Assembly: GCA_964496695.1 (NCBI GenBank)
Contig: CAZCBE010000014.1
Coordinates: 16,154 to 80,153 of the forward strand
From: SXTU01 sp964496695
GTDB taxonomy: Bacteria; Verrucomicrobiota; Verrucomicrobiia; Limisphaerales; SXTU01
Length of the DNA: 64,000 nt
Direction of reading: 5' to 3'
Of the stretch, positions 15,895 to 23,054 are shown one piece after another. Position 1 is the stretch's first letter, and each line of letters begins with the position of its first letter. A program made the translations under genes and the position numbers. The notes under the pieces are model-generated. The model was given only the letters and a program-made list of their open reading frames with translations. It did not search any database and was not told where the DNA came from.

Positions 15895-16533
15895 TCAGGA
15901 GGCGACGCTGCTCTTCTCGGGCAGGCCGGGCACTTCCTTGCGCGAGGCGACGACCTCGTCCACGAGACCGAAAGCTTTTGCCTCGTGCGCGGACATGAAG
16001 TTGTCGCGGTCGCAGGCCTTCTCGACCACGTCCACCGGCTGGCCGGTGTGCTTGGCGATGATTTCGTTGAGGCGCTGCTTGAGCTTGAGCATGTATTTGA
16101 CGCGGATCTCCACGTCGCTGGCCTGGCCCTCGGCCCCGCCGAGCACCTGGTGGATCATGATGTTCGAGTTGGGAAGCGCGTGGCGCTTGCCCTTGGTGCC
16201 GCCGCAGAGCAGCACCGCGCCCATGCTGGCCGCCTGGCCGATGCAGTAGGTGTTCACGTCGCAGGTCATGAACTGCATCGTGTCGTAGATCGCCAGGCCG
16301 GCGGTGACGCTGCCGCCGGGCGAGTTGATGTAGAGATGGATGTCCTTCTTCGGATCATTCATCTGGAGGAAGAGGAGCTGCGCGATGATGACATTGGCCA
16401 CCATGTCATCCACCGGCGTGCCGAGGAAGACGATGCGGTCAATCAACAGCCGTGAGTAGATGTCATAGCCGCGCTCGCCGCGACCGGTCTGCTCCACCAC
16501 CATCGGCACCAGGAAATTATTAGGCTCTTTCAT
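15895..16533 (-). CDS. clpP: ATP-dependent Clp protease proteolytic subunit ClpP
   Basis: Serine peptidase that forms the barrel of ClpXP. The 212 residues carry INSPGGSVTAGLAIYDTM, GQAASMGAVLL with the catalytic Ser, NSNIMIHQ with the catalytic His, and the downstream Asp in the DRDNFMSAHEA segment. The ATG at 16533 (MKEPNNFLVP) fits relatives; a 16-residue extension to 16581 looks spurious. The stop TGA is in the same frame as clpX, with 15 sense codons before the proposed clpX start. No trigger factor gene is adjacent, unlike many bacteria. Confidence 0.97.
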   Translation of the reverse strand: MKEPNNFLVPMVVEQTGRGERGYDIYSRLLIDRIVFLGTPVDDMVANVIIAQLLFLQMNDPKKDIHLYINSPGGSVTAGLAIYDTMQFMTCDVNTYCIGQAASMGAVLLCGGTKGKRHALPNSNIMIHQVLGGAEGQASDVEIRVKYMLKLKQRLNEIIAKHTGQPVDVVEKACDRDNFMSAHEAKAFGLVDEVVASRKEVPGLPEKSSVAS

Positions 16534-16654
16534 TTTGGTGGGCGGACGGTAACGCCCGAACGGGTGGAGTGCAAGGGCCACGGCTCAGACTCCGGCTCGT
16601 GGTCTTGGCGCGTGGTTGCAACTTGAACTCCGGAGTCGCCCAAGGGCCGCGATC

Positions 16655-16788
16655 GTAGCGCAGGCTTGCAGCCTGCTGTATCGCGGGTTTGCAACCCGCA
16701 GACGTCACGCACTTTCTGAACCGTTCGGAGTGAAGGACGATCTGCCGGCTGCAAGCCGGCGAAACAGCAGACTGCAAGTCTGCGCTAC
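16655..16788. repeat. REP-like composite, GTAG-headed inverted pair
   Basis: It opens with GTAGCGCAGGCTTGCAGCCT and closes with CTGCAAGTCTGCGCTAC, so the outer ends are inverted. Inside are further hairpins GCGGGTTTGCAACCCGC and GCCGGCTGCAAGCCGGC. A GTAG head plus hairpin is the classical REP arrangement recognised by RAYT proteins. Confidence 0.85.
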
Positions 16789-16810
16789 AGTCCTTGGTCC
16801 GCTCGACTTC

Positions 16811-17177
16811 GGAATTCGGGCTAAACCAAATGCCTTTCGGGGATTCGCGGGAAGAAGCTCAAGGGATTCATCCCGCAACGCAACAAATGCCGCCGGCTCC
16901 AGGGCTGAAAGCCCGTCCGGTGACAGCCCGGGCTGGAGCCGAGCAGCGCGAGGCGGAGGCCCGGGTTTGCGGTCCATTTCGCCACCGCCCTGAAGGGGCG
17001 GGACGCCGCACGATGCGGGAAAGAGTCCCGCCCTTACAGGGCGGGCAGGCTACGCTGATCAGGCTGCCCGGGGCTTCACCCCGGGCTGTCACCGGGCGGG
17101 CTTTCAGCCCTGATATGCCGCGCACTCCTTCCCAGCCGTATCCCGCCGTGTTTCAATTCTGGAATTCGGGCTGAACC
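16811..17177. repeat. Composite palindromic element between 17-base direct repeats
   Basis: GGAATTCGGGCT(A/G)AACC occurs at 16811-16827 and 17161-17177, exactly 350 bases apart with one mismatch. Between them AGGGCTGAAAGCCCG (16901) faces CGGGCTTTCAGCCCT (17097-17112), and further palindromes (CCCGGGCTGTCACCGG, GGGCGGGAC) form nested stems. Direct repeats at the two ends suggest an inserted element. Confidence 0.75.
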
Positions 17178-17188
17178 GGGTGTTCACC

Positions 17189-18337
17189 TCAGCCCCGCAC
17201 ATTGCTCGCCACGATGTCGGAAACCGGTCCCAGCAGCCCCTTGCGGGAATCTTCCGCGGGTTTGGTGGTCAGCAGCACGCACGTCAGCGCCGCTGCGGGA
17301 TCGTGCCAGACCACGGTGCCGGTCGAGCCGAAGTGGCCGAAGGTGGCCGGAGAGGAGGTTTGCCCGAATGCTCCGGGCTGGAGCGACCAGCCGAGCCCCC
17401 ACGCCTGATTAAGCCCGGCGGTTTGCAGCGAGCGCATCTCCTGCCGGGTGGCCTCGGTCAAGATGCCGGGGCCGGGCTGGGTGAACTGCTCGATGAACGT
17501 CGCCAGGTCGTGGACGGTCGAGTGTGCGCCGCCCCACGGAGCACCGAGGTTCCGCCAGTAGGGGCTGTTCCAGTCCCAGTCGCTGGCTTCGCCCACCTGA
17601 CAGCGCGCAGTCTCCGCGATTGTCCGTCCGCCCAGCCCGAGCGACGTGCCGGACATTTTCAGCGCCGTGAAGAAATTGGCCGCCAAGAAGGCTGGCAAGG
17701 GCTGGCCGACGACTTTCTCGACAATCGCGGCGGCCAGCAGGATGCCCATGCTCTGGTAGTTCACCTTGGTGCCCGGGCGAAACAGCAGCGGCGTCCGGCA
17801 GGTCCCGGCTACGAACTCGCTCAAAGGAGCGTGGCGCTTCCGCAGTTCGACATTCTCCGGCAGCATGTCGGGCAGGCCGGAGGTGTGGTTCAGCAGGTGT
17901 TTGATCGTCACCAGCTCCCGGTCGCCGCTGGTGAACTGGGGCAGGTGCTTAACCACCGCGTCGGTCAACTGAAGCTGCTGGCGGTCGCACAGCAGCAGGA
18001 CCGCGGCGGCGATCATCGGCTTGGTGGGCGAGGCGATGAGGAAGGGCGTCTTCAGCGTGGCCTGGCCATAGGCGCGGGCAAATTCGGATGCGCCCCGGCG
18101 CACGAGCAGGGCAGCGGCGGTCACACTGCCGGATTCCGTCTGGGTGGTGAGGAGACGGTCCGCTTCGGCGAGGAGGGTTTGCATGCGAGTGGGGTCCGGC
18201 GGGTTGGCGGTGGGCTTGGTGGCGGCCAGCAAGGTCTGGCGGGCCACGGTGCAAAAGGCGGCTCCTCCGAGCGCGGAAGCAGCCAGGAAGACACGGCGGG
18301 TAGGTGGGTGGCGCTGTGGCTTCAAACAGAGATGCAC
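17189..18337 (-). CDS. Exported serine hydrolase, beta-lactamase/DD-peptidase-like
   Basis: The 382-residue beta-lactamase-fold protein (PF00144-like) starts with a twin-arginine-style signal, RRVFLAASALGGAAF, so it is probably exported by Tat. Active-site candidates are SPTK (SxxK), YQS in place of the usual YxN, and HFGSTG (HxG). HLLNHTSGLPDM is the family's conserved helix. The GTG at 18337 is chosen because AAAGGAG lies nine bases upstream, one of the few clear ribosome sites in the window. A TTG at 18373 is a weaker alternative. It may cleave esters or D-amino acid peptides. Confidence 0.88.
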   Translation of the reverse strand: MHLCLKPQRHPPTRRVFLAASALGGAAFCTVARQTLLAATKPTANPPDPTRMQTLLAEADRLLTTQTESGSVTAAALLVRRGASEFARAYGQATLKTPFLIASPTKPMIAAAVLLLCDRQQLQLTDAVVKHLPQFTSGDRELVTIKHLLNHTSGLPDMLPENVELRKRHAPLSEFVAGTCRTPLLFRPGTKVNYQSMGILLAAAIVEKVVGQPLPAFLAANFFTALKMSGTSLGLGGRTIAETARCQVGEASDWDWNSPYWRNLGAPWGGAHSTVHDLATFIEQFTQPGPGILTEATRQEMRSLQTAGLNQAWGLGWSLQPGAFGQTSSPATFGHFGSTGTVVWHDPAAALTCVLLTTKPAEDSRKGLLGPVSDIVASNVRG

Positions 18338-18445
18338 TAGGCGAATCTCCTTTGCAATTGGACCGCGAGTCAAGCCACTGAGCAGCCACTGAGCTTGCCA
18401 GTTGGTTCCGCGTGCCGCAGGGTCGCGTCGTTCGCCTCAAACGCC

Positions 18446-19177
18446 ATGGATACCAAGGACCGCTTCCCCCTGCTTCGCAAAATTCTCGGCACGCTCGGAC
18501 TCCCGACGGAGGCCATTGACGACATCATCGAACGGATTCTCGACTGGCTTTCGACCAAGGACCAGCCTGCCACCGGGGCTCCGGCTTACCCGTTTCATCT
18601 GCGCGATGATTTTTTGAGTCCGGCAGAACTGAGCTTCTTCCAAGTGCTGCGCTCGGTCACGGGTGAACAGGTCATCGCCTGCGCAAAGGTGAGCCTAGGC
18701 GACCTGTTTTTTGCCCAGACTGGCGATCCGAGGAAAAACCGGGCGGTGGCTAACCGGATCGACCGTAAGCATGTGGACTTCCTGCTTTGTGAGGCACGAA
18801 CCATGCGCCCCATACTGGGCATCGAGCTGGATGACCGCAGCCACGAACGGCCGGAGCGAAAGGCCAGGGACGAACTCGTGGACGGCGTGTTTGCCGCTGC
18901 CGGGCTGCCGCTGCTGCGCGTCCCGGTGCGCCAGGGTTACGCCCCGGGTGAACTGGTGTCGTTGATTCAGCCGTTTTTCGGGGCAGCGGAGCCAACCGCG
19001 CCCGAACCAGCGCCACCGGCTCAGTCCCCAACTTCGCCAACCACTGCCCCGGCATGTCCTAAATGTGGAGGAGTAATGGCCCTGAGGACCGCGAAGTCAG
19101 GACCAAATGCGGGTGGGCAATTCTGGGGCTGCACTAACTTTCCCCGCTGCCGGACCACGTTGCCGGTTGCGGCCTGA
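18446..19177 (+). CDS. DUF2726 domain protein with C-terminal topoisomerase-type zinc ribbon
   Basis: 243 residues. Residues 55-180 form a DUF2726 domain (PD-(D/E)xK-like fold): LSPAELSFFQVLRSVTG, FLLCEARTMRPILGIELDD and RARDELVDGVFAAAGLPLLRVPV. The tail has CPKCGGVMALRT...FWGCTNFPRC, a four-Cys zf-C4_Topoisom ribbon. The combination suggests a nucleic-acid-binding nuclease-like protein, but the catalytic role of DUF2726 is unproven. The start ATG at 18446 follows an 80-base divergent gap from the serine hydrolase. Confidence 0.88.
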   Translation: MDTKDRFPLLRKILGTLGLPTEAIDDIIERILDWLSTKDQPATGAPAYPFHLRDDFLSPAELSFFQVLRSVTGEQVIACAKVSLGDLFFAQTGDPRKNRAVANRIDRKHVDFLLCEARTMRPILGIELDDRSHERPERKARDELVDGVFAAAGLPLLRVPVRQGYAPGELVSLIQPFFGAAEPTAPEPAPPAQSPTSPTTAPACPKCGGVMALRTAKSGPNAGGQFWGCTNFPRCRTTLPVAA

Positions 19178-19198
19178 TTTGAAGCGAGTTTTGCGGGC

Positions 19199-20188
19199 TT
19201 ATTTCGCCTCCGGCACCCCGGACCGTCCCGTGGGCACCGCCGGCCCGGTGCCGGGCAGGAAGATGCGCAGTGACTGGCCATAGGTCAGCCGGCTCGCGAC
19301 CCGGGCGTTGATCACCAGTTGCAGGCGCTGGCGCGAATCCACGGATTGCAGGGAAGCGATGGCTGCGCCGAAGGGTTTGGTGCCATCCGTTGGCGTCACG
19401 GCCACGATGTCACCGGGCTTCAACTCCTTCGCCCGGGCCGCGCTGCTCCAGGCGACAGTGGCCGTCAGGGAGCCGCTCAGCACTTCCAGGTCATTCACAT
19501 ACGCGGGCAGGCCAAGGCGTTCCTCGTCCTGACGATGCCGGGCGTCCTGCTGGGCGCGGATGGCGTCGTCCCCCTTGCGGTCCGCGATCTCGACGGCCAC
19601 AAGCTGCCCGGCCTGCTCGACCTGCTGCTGGATGACCTCGTCGCCCACCGCCAGGCCTTCGATCCCCGTGGGAGTCGCACCTTTCCAGACCTTGGCGTTG
19701 GGAGCGAAGCGGTATTCCTTGTCCTCGACCTTGGTGACCTTGCCTTCCTTGTTCTTCTCTTCGCGGTGGGTGGAGTAGGTGCGCTGGGCACGGTCAATCT
19801 TCGTCACGGTGGCGAACCAGCCGTGCCGGGCCGAGACATGCAGGTCGTCCTGCACCGCGCGGGGATAGGTCCAGTTCTTCTCCTCGTCCACATACATGAA
19901 GAGCATGACATGCTGGCCGGGGAAGTAATCCGCCAATTCGCCCCAAGAATCACGGAAGTGCAGTTCGGTGTCATCGCGGATGGGCACGCGCACTGACTGG
20001 CCGTCCCGGTCGCGCTTCACGACGAGCGCCCGGTGCTTGGTGTCCACCTCGGTGATCACGCAGAAAGCCCGGCCCATCTCGCCGAAGAAGTCGCCTTGAA
20101 ACTGGGGCTTGGGCAGCTTGGTTTGGGCCGGCGCGCTGGCAGCGAGGGCCAATGCCAGGAGGCCAATCAAGCGCAACGGAGGTGTCAT
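19199..20188 (-). CDS. Exported protein of unknown function
   Basis: A 329-residue protein with a cleavable signal (LRLIGLLALALAASAPAQ, cut near residue 20). The mature part is beta-rich with repeated short domains: GRAFCVITEVDTKHRALVVKRD, HGWFATVTKIDRAQRTYST and LEVLSGSLTATVAWSS. The pattern looks like OB or SH3-like barrels, and the KPGDIVAVTPTDG block near the C-terminus supports that. I recognise no family. The long in-frame extension to 20539 translates a palindromic repeat and is rejected. Confidence 0.75.
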   Translation of the reverse strand: MTPPLRLIGLLALALAASAPAQTKLPKPQFQGDFFGEMGRAFCVITEVDTKHRALVVKRDRDGQSVRVPIRDDTELHFRDSWGELADYFPGQHVMLFMYVDEEKNWTYPRAVQDDLHVSARHGWFATVTKIDRAQRTYSTHREEKNKEGKVTKVEDKEYRFAPNAKVWKGATPTGIEGLAVGDEVIQQQVEQAGQLVAVEIADRKGDDAIRAQQDARHRQDEERLGLPAYVNDLEVLSGSLTATVAWSSAARAKELKPGDIVAVTPTDGTKPFGAAIASLQSVDSRQRLQLVINARVASRLTYGQSLRIFLPGTGPAVPTGRSGVPEAK

Positions 20189-20599
20189 GCGGCGTAAAAC
20201 TGACGGTTTCACCCAGGTGGGGAAAGCAGTTTTGCGTGGCGGCAGGCGTCCTCGCCTGCGGTAGAGGGCGGCAGCTTGCCGCCCGGACGTGGGCCCCGAA
20301 GTTCCATACCCGTTGGAACTGCTGTGCGCTTGATCCGCCGGGCGGGACGCCCGGCTCCACGGCAGGCGAGGACGCCTGCCGCCACCGGCACGGGGAAACA
20401 ATGAACGAGGGGCTCCCCGTCGGCGTCGAGATTTCCGAAACTTATTCCGCACTTGTGCGGTCTGATGGATGCCATCTACAAGTTCTTGATGCTGTGCCGG
20501 GTCCTGGTTCGCGACTCCCTCCGGGGGGAAGGCCCGCATGTGTCCTTATGCGCCGTCCAGCGAGGGCGCGCCTGAAACGAGGTTCCGCCGTTTTTCCGA
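20189..20599. other. 411-base divergent gap with one long inverted repeat
   Basis: It separates the exported unknown (minus) from the VWA gene (plus). Apart from the repeat at 20236-20385 nothing stands out, and the promoters of both flanking operons must be here. Confidence 0.55.
20236..20385. repeat. Perfect 24-base inverted repeat with inner hairpins
   Basis: GTGGCGGCAGGCGTCCTCGC starts the left arm (20236-20259) and its exact reverse complement is at 20362-20385. Each arm includes GCAGGCGTCCTCGCCTGC-like self-complementarity. The interior has GGGCGGCAGCTTGCCGCCC and GGCGGGACGCCCGGC hairpins, the same architecture as the other REP pairs here. Confidence 0.85.
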
Positions 20600-21613
20600 A
20601 TGCTCCCGCTTTTCTCCGCACTCGCCGTCCTGTTCCTCGCGTCGCTGGCCGAATGGCTGCACGTGCGGCGCATCCGTGCGGTCGGTCGGCTGGCATTTGG
20701 CCCCACCGGCAAACCGCATGGCTGGACGCGTGTGGTGCCGTTGCTGCGTTCGCTCAGCCTCGCGGCGTTCACCTGGGGGCTGGTGACGCTGCTGATGCTG
20801 AAAATCGCCGCCGCCGAGGGCAAGGGCGGCAAGGAGGGCGACAACAAGACGGCCACGCGGCTGGTGTTCGTCGCGGACCTCTCGCCCAGCATGTATCTGG
20901 TGGACGCCGGCCCCGAGGGCAAGCAGACGCGGCAGGCGCGGATGCGCGAGGTGGTCGAGGGCATCCTCCAGCGCGTGAGCGGGAACCTGCGCTTCGGCGT
21001 GATCGGCTTCTGGACGGATTCGCTGCCGGTGGTGATGGAGGCGCGCGACCCTGAGCTGGTGCGCAATGTCTTCAACGGCCTGCCGATCACCTACTCGATG
21101 CCCGCCGGCCAGACCGACCTCGGGCAGGCCATCAACGCGGCGGTCAAGCTGGTGAACGATTTCCCCGAGGGCAGCACGCGGCTGATCATCTTTACGGACG
21201 GCGACTCGGCGAACCTCGTGCCCATCGCCCCCCGGCCCAAGTCCGTGAAGGAAGTTTACGTGCTCGGGCTGGGTAATCCGCACAAGGGGACGTTCATTGA
21301 CGGCCACTTGTCGCGGCAGGAAGGCGACACCTTGCGCACCGTGGCCACGGCCCTGATGGGCACCTACGTGGACGTGAACGAGAAGCATCTGACGACTTCG
21401 GCGTTGGGTGATTTGGTCGTGACCGTGCCGCCGGCGCAGCGCGGGTTGACCCTTGAAGAGCTGGCCGTGCTGGCCATGGTGCTGGGCGCGTCGGTGCTGG
21501 CCTTGATCCCGGTGGCGCTGGAGTTTTTCGGCAGTGACTGGAAGGTGGGCCGACCCGAGCGGGACGAGGCAGAGGAACCGCGGGCGACGGAAGGGGCGTT
21601 GAGCGCGCGATGA
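20600..21613 (+). CDS. VWA-domain membrane protein (BatA/BatB-like)
   Basis: 337 residues. Two N-terminal membrane segments (LFSALAVLFLASLAEWL and LSLAAFTWGLVTLLMLKI) precede a von Willebrand A domain with MIDAS motif DLSPSMY (DxSxS), the Thr in AGQTDLG and FTDGDS. A C-terminal membrane helix (LAVLAMVLGASVLALIPVAL) closes it. This is the Bat/aerotolerance VWA topology, with the VWA domain in the periplasm. The next gene overlaps by four bases. It opens a plus-strand run that continues through MoxR; the envelope role is inferred from that context. Confidence 0.85.
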   Translation: MLPLFSALAVLFLASLAEWLHVRRIRAVGRLAFGPTGKPHGWTRVVPLLRSLSLAAFTWGLVTLLMLKIAAAEGKGGKEGDNKTATRLVFVADLSPSMYLVDAGPEGKQTRQARMREVVEGILQRVSGNLRFGVIGFWTDSLPVVMEARDPELVRNVFNGLPITYSMPAGQTDLGQAINAAVKLVNDFPEGSTRLIIFTDGDSANLVPIAPRPKSVKEVYVLGLGNPHKGTFIDGHLSRQEGDTLRTVATALMGTYVDVNEKHLTTSALGDLVVTVPPAQRGLTLEELAVLAMVLGASVLALIPVALEFFGSDWKVGRPERDEAEEPRATEGALSAR

Positions 21614-22173
21614 GAAAGTTCTTCACCCTGCTCTGGCTGCTCTTCCCGGTGGCCGTGCTCTATTACCACTTCAACCAGGGCCAGAACCAAATCGCCCGGG
21701 AGAAGGCGCGCATCCACCTCGCCAGCATCCGCGAGCTGGAGCGGGCCAAGGAGCCGAACTGGGAGCAGGTCGTCGAGGAGTATGACGCCGTCATGAAGGA
21801 GCTGCCCACCGAGGAGCGTCCGGTGGTGCGGCATCAGATCCGCCTCGCGAAGGCCAAGGCGCGGCTGGAAATGCTGGACGTGGTCGGGGCCATCACCGAC
21901 TTGACGGAGCTGCTTCAGGAGTCCGCGCAGATGCACGGCGACGACGCCAAGACCACCCGCGCGATCCGCGAGATGCTGGGCAAGGCGCATTATTACGCGA
22001 CGTATCTGCTCAAGACCAACGGGGCCAGCGAAGACGAGTGGCGGCCCTTCGCCGAGCGGACGCGGCAGATTTTCCGTTACCTCGCGGAGCATCAGGAACC
22101 CGGTGCCCTGGCCCAATATGAGGAACGGGTGGAAGCTGAGTTTACCAAGACCTTGCAACGAAGAACCCAATGA
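21610..22173 (+). CDS. Membrane-anchored helical protein, possible BatC/TPR-like
   Basis: 187 residues with an N-terminal anchor (FFTLLWLLFPVAVLYYHF) and an all-helical rest (ELERAKEPNWEQVVEEYDAVMKELP, AKARLEMLDVVGAITDLTELLQES). The spacing suggests TPR-like hairpins, but the motif is weak. The ATG overlaps the stop of the VWA gene, and its own stop overlaps the next ATG, so translation is coupled. In Bat operons a TPR protein takes this place, but I do not assign the name. Confidence 0.7.
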   Translation: MRKFFTLLWLLFPVAVLYYHFNQGQNQIAREKARIHLASIRELERAKEPNWEQVVEEYDAVMKELPTEERPVVRHQIRLAKAKARLEMLDVVGAITDLTELLQESAQMHGDDAKTTRAIREMLGKAHYYATYLLKTNGASEDEWRPFAERTRQIFRYLAEHQEPGALAQYEERVEAEFTKTLQRRTQ

Positions 22174-23009
22174 AAAATCCCCTCATCAAGCGGCTGCTGC
22201 CCGTCGGGCTGTGCCTCGGCGGCCTCGTCGGAACCGTGCCGGCGCAGGAGCAACGTGCGTCCGCCCCCGCGCCCGCCGCCGTTTCCGGCATCAAGGGAGT
22301 GAAGGAAGAGGCTGCGGCGAAGATCAAGAGCATCGAGACCGGGACCACTGCCGCGCCCAAGAACACCGCGCAGGGCGTGAACAAGGTTGACGGCGTCAAC
22401 ACGGTCAACGGTGTGAAGGCGGACGGTCGCGCCGTGGTGGTGCCGCCTCCCCCGGTGCCCAAGTCGGCTGCGCCCCCGCCTCCGCCCCCGCCGCCCATTT
22501 CCGGCGTCCAAGGCGTGAAGGAAGAGGCCGCGGCCAAGATCAAGAACATCGAGACCGGGACCATGGCCGCCCCCAAGAACACCGCGCAGGGTGTGAACAA
22601 GATTGATGGCATCAACACGGTCAACGGCGTGAAGGCGGATGGTCGCACTGTGGTGATCCCGCCTCCTCCAGTGCCCAAGGCGGTCGCGCCCCCTCCGCCG
22701 CCCCCGCCTCCCACCGCCCGGCCCGTGCCGCCGCCCATCGTGGGCACGGCGGTGAACGTGGCCGTTGGCACGGTGGGCAATGGGGCCATCCGCCCGGTCA
22801 CTGGCGTGACCGGCATCAACGCCGCCAAGCTCCAGAATCTCGAAGTCGCGCTGCAGGTCAAGCAGGGCGGTCCCGACAACGGCAACAAGGGCAAAGCTGC
22901 CGCCGCCGCGTTGCTGGGAACCCCCGGTCCCGGTCCCAAGGCCGGCCCGAAGACTGACGGCCGCGCGGGCTTTCAGGAGTTCGAGAAGCTGCCGAACAAC
23001 GGGTCCTGA
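22170..23009 (+). CDS. Exported proline-rich protein with two long internal repeats
   Basis: 279 residues. After a signal peptide (RLLPVGLCLGGLVGTVPAQ) come two near-identical repeats of about 72 residues (around 40-105 and 112-180), each with GVKEEAAAKIK, IETGT, AAPKNTAQGVNK and TVNGVKADGR, followed by a polyproline spacer (PPPPVPK and APPPPPPPP). The tail includes GVTGINAAKLQNLEVALQV. Such repeats suit an extended periplasmic linker or surface protein. No family is recognised. The DNA of the two copies is also very similar, indicating recent duplication. Confidence 0.75.
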   Translation: MKNPLIKRLLPVGLCLGGLVGTVPAQEQRASAPAPAAVSGIKGVKEEAAAKIKSIETGTTAAPKNTAQGVNKVDGVNTVNGVKADGRAVVVPPPPVPKSAAPPPPPPPPISGVQGVKEEAAAKIKNIETGTMAAPKNTAQGVNKIDGINTVNGVKADGRTVVIPPPPVPKAVAPPPPPPPPTARPVPPPIVGTAVNVAVGTVGNGAIRPVTGVTGINAAKLQNLEVALQVKQGGPDNGNKGKAAAAALLGTPGPGPKAGPKTDGRAGFQEFEKLPNNGS

Positions 23010-23054
23010 TCGCCCCAGCCTGCTCTTCCTTTGTTTCCGGTATTATTCCTGCCC

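Larger units (their letters stand above)
16534..17188. other. Gene-free 655-base region made of two composite repeat elements
   Basis: It contains a REP pair (16655-16788) and a 350-base-spaced element bounded by 17-base direct repeats (16811-17177). Nothing else is visible. The clpP promoter must lie at its left end. Confidence 0.6.

Noticed and set aside
20400..20600. A small gene before the VWA protein (MNEGLPVGVEISETYSA...)
   Set aside because: The frame continues into the VWA gene in another phase without a stop signal of its own and shows no domain.
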